From contig CADBCZ010000008.1 in the NCBI GenBank assembly GCA_902793335.1, positions 1-64,000 on the forward strand: a stretch of 64,000 nt of DNA. Direction: 5' to 3'. Origin of the DNA: an uncultured Lachnospiraceae bacterium (GTDB lineage Bacteria > Bacillota > Clostridia > Lachnospirales > Lachnospiraceae). The notes below the pieces were generated by a model that did not search any database, was not told the DNA's origin, and was given only the letters and a program-made list of their open reading frames with translations. How positions within the stretch are numbered: the first letter of the stretch is position 1; each line of letters starts with the position of its first letter. Both the position numbers and the translations under genes were made by a program. Shown here in pieces: positions 19,753 through 29,100 of this stretch.

Positions 19753-19782
19753 AGAAAGCCTTGCACATTCGCAAGGCTTTCT
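19753..19782. terminator. Bidirectional terminator between NlpC/P60 gene and aroB
   Basis: A perfect twelve-base stem AGAAAGCCTTGC / GCAAGGCTTTCT closes a six-base loop, three bases past the NlpC/P60 stop and eight before the end of aroB on the other strand. Confidence 0.85.
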
Positions 19783-19789
19783 CTATCAA

Positions 19790-20902
19790 TTATATTTCCA
19801 TTATCACTTCTCTTGCAAGAGATTCTTCTATTGGAGCAGAAAATACTCCCTTTTCAAATTCCACAACGTCTCCAATTCCTTTTTGAAGAACAAATCTTAT
19901 CTTTCCATCTCGCACTTTTTTGTCCGTGTATAATTTTTTAACAAGCTCTTCTCTGTCAATATAATCCGGTATTGCTGTTGGCAATCCCGATTTATTAAGT
20001 AGCGCTTTTACCCTGTTAAATTCCTCAACCGTCATATAACCATACTTAACCGAAATCTTCATCTGTGCAATCATACCTATTGAAACAGCTTCACCGTGAA
20101 GTAGTCTGTAATCACTGACTGTTTCTATCGCACGACCAACCGTATGACCAAGATTAAGAATTTCTCTAAGTCCATTCTCCAACTCATCCTGCATTACAAC
20201 ATTGTATTTAATTCTACAATTAGCTTCAGCAACATGTTCACATGCAATTTTGTCCATAGACAAAATTGCATCTATATTACCTTCAAGAAAATCGAAAAAA
20301 GATACATCTGCAAGACAGGCATGTTTTATTGTTTCGGAAAGTCCACTTATAAGCTGACGCTTAGGCAAACTCTTCCACGCCGCAATATCAATATATACTT
20401 TCTTCGGTTGATTAAACAAACCAATCAGATTTGTGGCCAACGGCGTATCTACCGCTGTTTTACCACCTACAGAAGCATCCGCCGCTGCCAACATAGTTGT
20501 AGCATAATTTACAAAAGGAACTCCTCTTCCAAATGTACCGGCAAGAAATCCCGCAAGATCCGTAACAACTCCACCTCCGACAGCTATAATACCGCAGTCT
20601 CTTCTATATCCCTTTTCTAACATGGCATCTTCTATTTCTTCCTTGGTTTTTCTGGTTTTACTTTTTTCACCAGCTTCAAACACAAACATATCCGCACCAT
20701 ATCCAATTGTCTTTAGTTCATTTAATATCCGTTCTCCATATAAATCTCTTACATTAGTATCCGTTATGACAACAAAGCGATGTTTACTGCCAAACAATCC
20801 ATCCCGTATATCATTCATCAACCTTTCAACCAGATCATACCCGATTTCAATATTATAGCTGTCGTCTATGACCTTCTTAAGCTCTACACGAAATTCACTC
20901 AT
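19790..20902 (-). CDS. aroB: 3-dehydroquinate synthase AroB
   Basis: AroB cyclises DAHP to 3-dehydroquinate, the second shikimate step, with NAD and a divalent metal. The 370-residue protein has the NAD-binding GGGVVTDLAGFLA, RGVPFVNYATTMLAAADASV and GKTAVD motifs and the metal-binding LNLGHTVGRAIE and LLHGEAV segments. The ATG at 20902 follows GGAG at seven bases; an in-frame ATG six bases earlier is too close to that site. No other shikimate genes flank it. Confidence 0.96.
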   Translation of the reverse strand: MSEFRVELKKVIDDSYNIEIGYDLVERLMNDIRDGLFGSKHRFVVITDTNVRDLYGERILNELKTIGYGADMFVFEAGEKSKTRKTKEEIEDAMLEKGYRRDCGIIAVGGGVVTDLAGFLAGTFGRGVPFVNYATTMLAAADASVGGKTAVDTPLATNLIGLFNQPKKVYIDIAAWKSLPKRQLISGLSETIKHACLADVSFFDFLEGNIDAILSMDKIACEHVAEANCRIKYNVVMQDELENGLREILNLGHTVGRAIETVSDYRLLHGEAVSIGMIAQMKISVKYGYMTVEEFNRVKALLNKSGLPTAIPDYIDREELVKKLYTDKKVRDGKIRFVLQKGIGDVVEFEKGVFSAPIEESLAREVIMEI

Positions 20903-20941
20903 TTGCATTCTCCATTCTGTTTAAAGTTTTACCTAATATTT

Positions 20942-20985
20942 CGTCAGGCAATACGGATTTGCAATAACAGCAAAATATTCTGACG
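20942..20985 (-). other. Nested inverted repeats between sigF and aroB
   Basis: CGTCAG (20942-20947) and CTGACG (20980-20985) flank TTTGC-aataaca-GCAAA (20958-20974). The structure lies after sigF and before aroB on the minus strand. No T-run follows, so a terminator role is weak. Confidence 0.25.
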
Positions 20986-21033
20986 TTGCAAAGTATATCA
21001 TACGATTATAATATTCACAAGCCTTGTTATTCT

Positions 21034-21756
21034 TCAAACAGCATTATATTCATTCCTCATTTTCAAAAGAATCTTTTTTTCCATCCTGCTAACCTGTACC
21101 TGTGAAATACCTATCTCATTTGCAATTTCTGTCTGGGTTTTGTTTTCAAAATACCTCAACTTTATTATCTTACTCTCCTCCTCCTTCAAACCTGACAGTA
21201 ATTCCTTAATAACCATTTTGTTTATAACCTCTTCCTGTTCGTCCTTATCATCAGCAATTTTGTCAGCCAGAGATATCGAATTTCCTTCATTTTGGTATAT
21301 CGTTTTATTAATCGATTCAACATCCACACATGCCTCAAGAGATGCTACTATTTCCTCAACATCAATATTAAGTATATCCGATATATCCTCGATTCCGGGT
21401 TCGATTCCTGTCTTATTAAGTATCTCATTTCTTACTTTACCAACTTTATACGCAGTCTCCTTAAGAGTCCTGCTGACCTTAATCATGCCATCATCCCTAA
21501 GATATCTCTTGATTTCTCCCGATATCATAGGTACAGCATATGTTGAGAATTTCACATCATAAGCAAGATCAAATTTCTCTATACACTTCATGAGTCCTAT
21601 GCAGCCAATCTGATACAGGTCATCTAATTCATAACCTCTTCCCATATATCTTCTTGCCACAGACCACACAAGTCCCAAATTATTTTTTACCAATTCATCC
21701 TTAGCGTTCTGATTGCCATCTTTTGCAAGCTTTAATAATTCTAAAGTCTTGTCCAT
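21034..21756 (-). CDS. sigF: Forespore sigma factor SigF
   Basis: SigF directs early forespore transcription during sporulation. The 240-residue protein shows sigma region 2 with LDDLYQIGCIGLMKCIEKFD and FSTYAVPMISGEIKRYLRDD, and region 4 with a helix-turn-helix, TQTEIANEIGISQVQVSRME. It is the third gene of the operon, ten bases after spoIIAB; GGAGG sits just before the ATG. It is expected to be held inactive by SpoIIAB until SpoIIAA is dephosphorylated. SigG is the nearest alternative, but the position after spoIIAB settles it. Confidence 0.96.
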   Translation of the reverse strand: MDKTLELLKLAKDGNQNAKDELVKNNLGLVWSVARRYMGRGYELDDLYQIGCIGLMKCIEKFDLAYDVKFSTYAVPMISGEIKRYLRDDGMIKVSRTLKETAYKVGKVRNEILNKTGIEPGIEDISDILNIDVEEIVASLEACVDVESINKTIYQNEGNSISLADKIADDKDEQEEVINKMVIKELLSGLKEEESKIIKLRYFENKTQTEIANEIGISQVQVSRMEKKILLKMRNEYNAV

Positions 21757-21766
21757 GACACCTCCG

Positions 21767-22225
21767 CTAATTTAACTCCTCATCCCATTTCTCATTATTC
21801 TTACCTATAACTTTTCTCATCGTAACCACTGTACCACCCGACATCTCAGACTCCACAAACAATTCATCCATAAATGCTTCCATAAATGCAAATCCCATAC
21901 CTGATCTTTCCAATTCGGGTTTAGATGTATACATAGGTTCCATGGCACGCTCTATATTTTCGATTCCAACACCATTATCAGTAACTATTATCGTCACCGT
22001 ATCTTCAACAATATGTGTTTCAATCTTTATTCTGCCCTCCTTATTTTCATACCCGTGAATTATGGAATTTGTAACTGCTTCCGAAACCGCTGTTTTAATA
22101 TCTGCAATCTCCATGAGTGTAGGATTTAGTCTTGCAACAAACGCTGCCACAACAACTCTTGCAAAACTCTCGTTATTCGAAATACTGTCAAATTCCACCG
22201 ACATGTAATTATTGTTGTTATCCAT
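21767..22225 (-). CDS. spoIIAB: Anti-sigma F factor SpoIIAB
   Basis: SpoIIAB is a GHKL-fold kinase that binds SigF and phosphorylates SpoIIAA. The 152-residue product carries the N-box [13 protein letters not shown], the G1 box VTDNGVGI and the G2 region [15 protein letters not shown] place the start at 22225, where AAAGGAGA precedes the ATG by seven bases; the frame is open for 17 more codons upstream but that part has no support. The length then agrees with the usual 146 or so residues. It lies between spoIIAA and sigF. Confidence 0.95.
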   Translation of the reverse strand: MDNNNNYMSVEFDSISNNESFARVVVAAFVARLNPTLMEIADIKTAVSEAVTNSIIHGYENKEGRIKIETHIVEDTVTIIVTDNGVGIENIERAMEPMYTSKPELERSGMGFAFMEAFMDELFVESEMSGGTVVTMRKVIGKNNEKWDEELN

Positions 22226-22294
22226 TTTACTTTCTCCTTTACCATCTAAATAAACATCAATAAAAGGCGCATACATTATTAACCGCAGTTAAAT

Positions 22295-22660
22295 TCAAAC
22301 CGGTCTTTTATCCCTTTTATTGTAGACATCTTTAATCGCAGCATCTATTGTATCTAACTTTATTGCTACTCTGTACAGCCCTGAAATTGATAAAATTCTT
22401 TCCATATCTCCGCTTATATTCACCAGATAAACATTTCCTTTTAAATATCTAACCTCTCTATATCTACCCATGATAAGTCCGATTCCCGAACTGTCCATAA
22501 ACGTAGTAGAAGAATAATCAAATATGATATCTCTTATCTTTTTACAGGCAAACAAATCATCTGTACTTTCTCTAATTTCTCCGGCAGTATGATGATCCAA
22601 TTCATCAGGAAGATGTAGTATTAAAATCTCATCTCGCAGTTCAAATAAATCTTTCATCAT
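22295..22660 (-). CDS. spoIIAA: Anti-anti-sigma factor SpoIIAA
   Basis: This 121-residue STAS-domain protein releases SigF by binding SpoIIAB when unphosphorylated. The conserved phosphorylation loop reads TFMDSSGIGLIMGR, with the target serine near residue 57. It is the first gene of the operon. Two consecutive ATG codons open the frame and AAGGTG lies five bases before the first. A strong hairpin with a T-run lies only about 30 bases upstream of the start, which leaves no room for a promoter after it. Confidence 0.94.
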   Translation of the reverse strand: MMKDLFELRDEILILHLPDELDHHTAGEIRESTDDLFACKKIRDIIFDYSSTTFMDSSGIGLIMGRYREVRYLKGNVYLVNISGDMERILSISGLYRVAIKLDTIDAAIKDVYNKRDKRPV

Positions 22661-22689
22661 TTTTTCACCTTCACTTTCAATTTATTAAA

Positions 22690-22721
22690 AAAACAGTCTG
22701 TCAATCATGACAAACTGTTTT
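22690..22721 (-). terminator. Strong terminator-like hairpin between the TPR gene and spoIIAA
   Basis: AAAACAGT and TGTCA pair with TGACA and ACTGTTTT around a four-base loop with one mismatch, and seven Ts follow on the minus strand. It would end the long addB-to-TPR transcript. Because spoIIAA begins about 30 bases later, it may instead, or also, sit in the spoIIA leader. Confidence 0.8.
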
Positions 22722-22768
22722 CTTTGGTATAAATAAATATAAAATTGTATACAAATCGAACTTACAGA

Positions 22769-24091
22769 TTATTCTGAAATATATTCTGTAATATCTTCTA
22801 TATGACTGCTTTCAGGATAATTCTCTTTCAATGTCACAAATGCAGATTTCGCATTTTTCTCATCATGATCACCAAGGTAAGCCATGCCAAGATAGTAATA
22901 TGCTTCTTCTCCCTCATGAATCTCTAATGCAACATCACAAAGTGTTATTGCCTTCTTATACTGAGAGGCCTCAATCTGCTTAGCAGCTTCTGACACCAAC
23001 GAATCATAAGTAGAATTAGGAATATTATCTTTGATTACCTTAAAAGACTCCTGTTTCTCATCTTCTTTCTTTTGTTCTTCATCAGCCTTTTCGTTAAACT
23101 TATCTATCTGTGAATTCAAACTTTCTATCTGTTTATTAAGCTCAGATATCTCAACATTTTTAGATGATATCTGCTCACTATATTCAAGTTTGACTTCTCT
23201 GTTTTTCTGATTAGCCAGATTAATCTTAGTTGGCAAAACCAAAAGCCAGAATACTAAAACTCCAACTATTAAACCTACACCTACATAGATAAGATTGAAC
23301 TTGTTATTATTCAATTCATGAAATGCACCGACTTCAACATCCGGATCATCTAAATCATCTATGCTGGCAATACCCTGTTCAACAAATGTCTGTAAATCAG
23401 ATTTGTACTGATCTTCATCATTATATGCTTTATCAGGATCGATTCGCTTACTTCTCTCCTTCATCTCAATAATATCTCTGGATGTTACACCCATTTCGGA
23501 GAGATACTTCACAGCTAATGTATTATTTTTATCAATACGAAGAACTCGTTTTAATGCTTTCTTCGCCTTATCATTATTACCATTATCCATGTACAAAAGA
23601 GCCAATAACAAATAGCCTTTCACAAAATGCGGATAATTGGATAATATCCTTTTCAACTGTATGAAAGCGAGATCCTTAGTCCCCTGCTTCGCATGTATTA
23701 ATGCCTGATTAAATTGCTTGGCAAGCTGGTTCGCTTCCTCTAACTTGATGGGATCAGATTGAACTTCTTCTATGTACCTTGAAGCCACATTGTTATCAGG
23801 AAGGTAATTACTGCTTATCACCCATTGCATAAGTCCTAATACAATTTCACCCATTTCATAATATATTAATCCTAATAGGTTTCTTGCATTGATATTCTGT
23901 TTATTGTACTTCAAAGATAAATTCAATGCATCAATAGCACCGGTAAGATCCCTGACACATGCCCTATCCAGGCCTAAATTATAATAATAATTAGACGTAT
24001 TAAATGCCTTTGATAACAGATCATAGCTCATATGGCAACGACTGCAGTGTCCGTTCTCTAATACGGGTGCTCCACAATTCAAACACTCCAT
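22769..24091 (-). CDS. Zinc-ribbon / TPR membrane protein, function unknown
   Basis: The 440-residue protein opens with a four-cysteine zinc ribbon (C3, C6, C16, C19), then a cytosolic TPR-like region to about residue 210, a membrane helix near 270-292 (LIYVGVGLIVGVLVFWLLVLP), a coiled coil of about 60 residues and a second TPR-like block at the C-terminus. With no signal peptide, the N-terminal part should be inside the cell and the C-terminal part outside. I chose the ATG at 24091, six bases after GGTG; a GTG nine bases earlier (24100) is an alternative. It follows the 49-residue gene by 13 bases. I recognise the architecture as common in Lachnospiraceae but know no function. Confidence 0.85.
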   Translation of the reverse strand: MECLNCGAPVLENGHCSRCHMSYDLLSKAFNTSNYYYNLGLDRACVRDLTGAIDALNLSLKYNKQNINARNLLGLIYYEMGEIVLGLMQWVISSNYLPDNNVASRYIEEVQSDPIKLEEANQLAKQFNQALIHAKQGTKDLAFIQLKRILSNYPHFVKGYLLLALLYMDNGNNDKAKKALKRVLRIDKNNTLAVKYLSEMGVTSRDIIEMKERSKRIDPDKAYNDEDQYKSDLQTFVEQGIASIDDLDDPDVEVGAFHELNNNKFNLIYVGVGLIVGVLVFWLLVLPTKINLANQKNREVKLEYSEQISSKNVEISELNKQIESLNSQIDKFNEKADEEQKKEDEKQESFKVIKDNIPNSTYDSLVSEAAKQIEASQYKKAITLCDVALEIHEGEEAYYYLGMAYLGDHDEKNAKSAFVTLKENYPESSHIEDITEYISE

Positions 24092-24104
24092 ATTATTCAC
24101 CGTA

Positions 24105-24254
24105 CTATTCGCCCTTCTTACTATTAATCTGACTATACATTTCTTCTAATACATCTGTAATATCTTTAACATCGTTGTGATATATAGCATCCTCTGCCTG
24201 AGAAACCTCAAGACAAGGAGAAAATTTCTTTACTTCTTCATCAAAATTTATCAT
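24105..24254 (-). CDS. 49-residue acidic protein overlapping the end of folC
   Basis: The open frame extends to 24350, but the only supported start is the ATG at 24254: CAGGAG lies eight bases upstream, inside the last codons of folC, and the first 14 bases overlap the folC end in another frame. The 49-residue product (MINFDEEVKKFSP at the N-terminus) is acidic and probably helical, with no membrane segment. Translation is likely coupled to folC, and its stop is 13 bases before the TPR gene. I do not recognise the family; the tight linkage to the TPR membrane protein suggests a joint role. Confidence 0.65.
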   Translation of the reverse strand: MINFDEEVKKFSPCLEVSQAEDAIYHNDVKDITDVLEEMYSQINSKKGE

Positions 24255-25566
24255 CTCTATACTCCTGAATCCGCAGAAGATCGCCAACCAAATATAAAGA
24301 CCCAACACAAAATAATAACCGATTCTCAACATGGGTTTTCGCATATTCAAAACCCGTCTCTATATCTTCATAGGTGGTAATCTTACTACCCGAAAAATGT
24401 CTAAATGTTCTTTCTACCTTATCTAATTCCGCCGAACGATCTCCGTTATACCTTACCAGTATGATTTCATCAAATGAAATCCGGCCCAAACGTTTTATCA
24501 TATTCTCATAATCTTTATCCTTAGATACGGCAAATAATAAAATTTTGGATTCATTAGAAAACATAACCTCTAATGTATTACAAAACGCATTAATGGCCTC
24601 CTCGTTATGAGCACCATCTACGTATATCCGATCCGCAATACGTTCCATTCTTCCAGACCATGTCATATTACTCAGACCATTGCGAATCACAAACAAATCT
24701 CTATTCATAGCATCGAGTCTTTCCTCAATGCTCAAATTCTCATAAAACAATAGTTCATATGCGGAAACCGCCAATACTGCATTCTCTATCTGATATAATG
24801 CAGTTTTTTTAATCTCCAAACTATCATACATATAATATACACTTTGAAAAGAAAAATCAATGGTTTTTTTCTTGATTTTCAATAATTTATACTGTTTTTT
24901 TTCGACAAGATGAAGTCTCCCGCCGCATTTCTGACATTTATTTACAATCACATCAGTAGCTTTATCTACCCTGTCAAAAAATATAACAGGGACATCCTTT
25001 TTAATAATACCTGCTTTTTCATATGCTATTTCTTCAATTGTATCACCTAAGTACTGCATGTGATCAAGTCCGACAGATGTAATTATACATAGTTCCGGGT
25101 GGAGTACATTTGTGGCATCTAAACGACCACCCATACCTGTTTCAAATATAGCATGGTCAACTTTCTTTTCATCAAAATAAATAACACCCATCAAAAATAC
25201 AAACTCAAAAAAAGAGGGATGCGCTATGCCCCTCTTTGATGCAAGTTTAACTATACTGATTGTTTTCTCACATATATCAACCAGTTCATCATCAGATATG
25301 ACATCATCATTAATACGTATACGCTCATTTAACCGAATTAAATGTGGCGAGGTAAATATTCCTACCCTTTCGCCCTTTTCTTTCAAAATTGACGCCAAAA
25401 ATGAGCATGTAGAGCCCTTCCCATTAGTACCTGCCACATGTATTGTCGGATAATTGTTTTCCGGATGATTCATTAATTCTAAAATTTCATATAGACTATC
25501 TATCCCAAGCTTATCAGCAAACTTTGGAATTGATAATATATAATCAACACATTCCTGATATGTCAT
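24241..25566 (-). CDS. folC: Bifunctional folylpolyglutamate / dihydrofolate synthase FolC
   Basis: FolC adds glutamate to dihydropteroate or to folates using ATP. The 441-residue protein has the Mur-ligase-like P-loop GTNGKGSTCSF near residues 46-56, SPHLIRLNERI, the METGMGGRLDATN-type segment (here FETGMGGRLDATNV), and the C-terminal domain with VDGAHN. GAGGG lies before the ATG. It lies 47 bases after queF and overlaps the following 49-residue gene by 14 bases, so it belongs to the same transcript. Whether it makes dihydrofolate or only polyglutamates cannot be told from sequence. Confidence 0.95.
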   Translation of the reverse strand: MTYQECVDYILSIPKFADKLGIDSLYEILELMNHPENNYPTIHVAGTNGKGSTCSFLASILKEKGERVGIFTSPHLIRLNERIRINDDVISDDELVDICEKTISIVKLASKRGIAHPSFFEFVFLMGVIYFDEKKVDHAIFETGMGGRLDATNVLHPELCIITSVGLDHMQYLGDTIEEIAYEKAGIIKKDVPVIFFDRVDKATDVIVNKCQKCGGRLHLVEKKQYKLLKIKKKTIDFSFQSVYYMYDSLEIKKTALYQIENAVLAVSAYELLFYENLSIEERLDAMNRDLFVIRNGLSNMTWSGRMERIADRIYVDGAHNEEAINAFCNTLEVMFSNESKILLFAVSKDKDYENMIKRLGRISFDEIILVRYNGDRSAELDKVERTFRHFSGSKITTYEDIETGFEYAKTHVENRLLFCVGSLYLVGDLLRIQEYRDDKF

Positions 25567-25613
25567 ATCTGCCCTCTTTAAATAATCTTTATTTTTCCAT
25601 ATAAATTCAAGTA

Positions 25614-26111
25614 TTATCTGTTATCAATTTTTTCCGGATAGAGATCATGATTTACAAGTCTGTTCCACGCTACCTCTTCCCACTTAGTACCTGGTTTACC
25701 GTAATTACAATAGGGATCAATAGATATACCTCCTCTCGGAGTAAATTTCCCCCACACCTCAATGTATTTAGGATCCATTAACTTTATAAGATCCTTCATA
25801 ATTACATTGACACAATCCTCATGAAAGTCCCCATGATTTCTGAAACTGAAAAGATATAATTTAAGTGATTTTGATTCAACCATCTTTTCACCCGGCACAT
25901 AAGATATATAAATTGTTGCAAAATCCGGCTGACCTGTAATAGGACATAACGAGGTGAATTCCGGACAATTGAACTTGACAAAATAGTCATTATCCTGATG
26001 TTTATTAACAAAGGATTCCAGAACCTCAGGTGCGTAGTCCGATTTATATTCTACTCCTTGTTTTCCAAGAAGAGAAATTCCCTTTTTTTCTTCTTCATTT
26101 CTTCCGCTCAT
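25614..26111 (-). CDS. queF: NADPH-dependent preQ0 reductase QueF
   Basis: QueF reduces 7-cyano-7-deazaguanine to 7-aminomethyl-7-deazaguanine, on the way to queuosine in tRNA. The 165-residue length is that of the short unimodular type. The catalytic motif [14 protein letters not shown] gives C56 and D63, matching the known cysteine and aspartate, and the [13 protein letters not shown] segment is the NADPH/dimer motif. AGGAG lies upstream of the ATG. It sits 37 bases after addA, with no preQ1 riboswitch visible in that short gap; other queuosine genes are not in the window. Confidence 0.96.
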   Translation of the reverse strand: MSGRNEEEKKGISLLGKQGVEYKSDYAPEVLESFVNKHQDNDYFVKFNCPEFTSLCPITGQPDFATIYISYVPGEKMVESKSLKLYLFSFRNHGDFHEDCVNVIMKDLIKLMDPKYIEVWGKFTPRGGISIDPYCNYGKPGTKWEEVAWNRLVNHDLYPEKIDNR

Positions 26112-26148
26112 ATATATTCACTCCTAATCTTATTAGTATTGTATTATA

Positions 26149-29100
26149 TCACATCTCTATTTCCTTGTTCAATGCAAATGAGTAAAGGTAACTTTGAACA
26201 ACTTCCATTCCGGTTATCTTCTCTAACGTTTTTTTGTAATATTCTATCTGGGATCTATAGCGCTCCTTAAGCCTATCTTCCTGTCCTTCTTTAACTTTAT
26301 CCGTCTTATAATCTATAAGCACAATGCTTCCGTTCTCTTCAAAATATGCATCTATAATACCCTGTACTACAACATCGGGAGCATTTTCTTTAACAGGAAA
26401 TCCCACTACAAATTTCCGTTCTTTATAAAGCTTATTATTTCTCGATGCAACCGCCATCCTTTTACCCAAATTTGAATCAGCAAATCTGTATATCTTCTCC
26501 GCAGTAATAAAGCTTTTTGTTTCCTCTATAAGTTTACCCTCTTCGTACAATCTGTCAAGTTCATCCTCAACCTTTTCCATACTATCAATTTTTTCAATAT
26601 TGATAAGCTCCATTGCTTTATGAAACCATGTACCTTTTCCTGCTGAATCCAATGCTCTGTCAGCAGAAATAAACTTTGGTAATATCTCTTTATAACTGTT
26701 GTCATAATAAGAAAAACCAGAGACATTTTCTTTTATTTCCTCATCCTGTTCGTTCTGATATAATCTTTTAATCTCGGTTACAGACAATTTAGATTTTTGC
26801 CTTGAAAGTTCTATATCTGAATACTTCCATGAAATATTTTTTTCAAGACTTTCATACTTACCGTCAGGAGCGTTGATCATGTCAGATAAAAGTTCTTCTC
26901 GTAAAAGCATTCTGTCACTGCCACTCTCTATCTGTGCAGATATCATATCTCCATAATAAAACACTTTTACCTCTAACAGAAACGAAGGTGAAGATATATA
27001 TTTTTTCACATCATATTTTGCCGATATGGTATTACCATTTTTATCAGTTCTTAAACGTACCCTTCCCATCTCATCATGGAATACCTGATTACGCATAAGA
27101 GCAGCAATCAAAAAATCAAGATAACTGTTTGATCTGCTTAATGTTCCGTAACCGATTCTTGTCTTATCTGTTAACGCAACATCTCTCATTCTATCTATCA
27201 GTTTGGTTATATCAGGTACAACTGTAGTCAGTATCAGTTTCTCCTTAGCTCTTGTCAATGCAACGTAAAATATTCTCAGCTCCTCAGCAACATTTTCGAG
27301 CCTCATCATCGACGCCATAGCAGCCCTGTCAAAACTGTCATTACCGCATCTTTTAACAGGATCTACGTACTTAGTTCCAACATAATAATCCGAATGAAGT
27401 ATAATAGGTGATTTTATATCCATCCGGTTAAATTCTTTTCCAAGACCGGACACAAAAACAACCGGAAATTCCAGACCTTTACTCCTGTGTATACTCATTA
27501 TTCTGACAACATTTTCTGTTATCTCGCTTGACGCATCTCCACCAAGCGTTATGTTCTTTTCAGATATTCTTTTTACAAATCTCAAAAATCCAAATAAAGA
27601 CCTTTGACCTTTTCTCTCATACCGTATAGCTTCATCACAAAACAGAGAAAGATTCCTGCTTCTCTCACTTCCCTCCGGCATGGATTGTACGTAATAGTAA
27701 AAACCGGTGTCATAGTAGATTTTCATAATGAGTTCTGACACAGACAAACTGTTTATCTGTGTTATAAATTCTGTAAGTATCGAAATTGCCTTATTACATT
27801 TATCATAAATAATCTCAGGATTATTTACCCCGGCCATTCCACTATCAACCTTTTTTTCAACAGTAAATGTATTACGGAAATCATTCATAAATCTTTCTTT
27901 GTCAGCCATTGCGATAAGCAGATATTTAAACAGATAATAATGTTTATCCTCGCGTTTTTCAGCCTCTCTTTTCATCAGAGTAACAACCGCAAGTTCATTA
28001 CTGTTCAACTTACCAAAGTAACCTCTTAAAAATGCTGCACACTCAACATCATTATACGGGTTATCCAACATTTTTAAAAATGTTATCAATGACCTTATCT
28101 CTACAAGGTCGAAATATCCGTTTTCGTTCTGCAGTTTGACGGGAATATTCATTTTCATAAGCACTTCCGAAAAAACAGCCTGATAACTTTTGGGCGCTCT
28201 AAACAATATAACGATATCGGAAAAATTAACTGCCCGTTGTTCTCCTGTTTTATCATCTGTTATTAGATGTGGGCTATCCCCTTTTAAACCAACCAGAGAG
28301 CATATCCTGTCAGCAACAATTCCTGCCTCTAATTCAAGTCCGCTAACATCTATATACTCATCATCTAAGTGTTCGTTCTGCTCACTGTTTTCAGAAGACA
28401 AAATCATAGAATTATCTTTACTCTCACCAATCAATACTTCAACATTATCAAACTCATATTCAGGATAATTTCTTCCTGCACTAAGAGCCTCTTTTTCCGT
28501 ATAATCTATCCCTCCTATTGAGCTGTCCATAATCTGATAAAAAATATAATTAATAAAATCAAGCACATTGGATCTGCTTCTAAAATTATTATTGAGCAAT
28601 ATCTTTCTTGACCTGCCCGAATACCCTTCCTCTTCTTTTTTTAATTGTCCCGAAATATCTTTATCATCGTCTGACTCATCATACTCTTCATAGGTCTCAT
28701 ATTTATGAGTAAACAGATCAGGTCTTGCCATTCTGAAACCATAAATACTCTGCTTAACATCCCCCACCATAAAGATATTGTTTTCACCGTATGGAACTCT
28801 TGAGACACATTGCAATATGTATTCCTGGAGATAATTACTATCCTGATATTCATCGATTAAAATTTCGCAAAATTTATCCGACAGTTCCCTGCCGACTTTA
28901 CTTGGTACAGGATGACCATCATCATCAGTACCATCACATAATATCTGTAGTGCAAAATGTTCAACATCGTTAAACCCAACATACCCCGAAGATATCTTCT
29001 TATCAAGGAACTGCTTTGAAAATTCATAAGCCGCATCAACAAACGCACATAACATTTTCTCTTTTTTCTTAGCCTGTTCTATCAATGTAAAAACCGGAAC

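Noticed and set aside
24255..24350. N-terminal part of an 81-codon frame overlapping folC
   Set aside because: It is the folC C-terminus read in another frame; the ribosome site supports the internal ATG at 24254.
25567..26148. preQ1 or THF riboswitch for queF or folC
   Set aside because: The gaps are 37 and 47 bases and show no matching folds.
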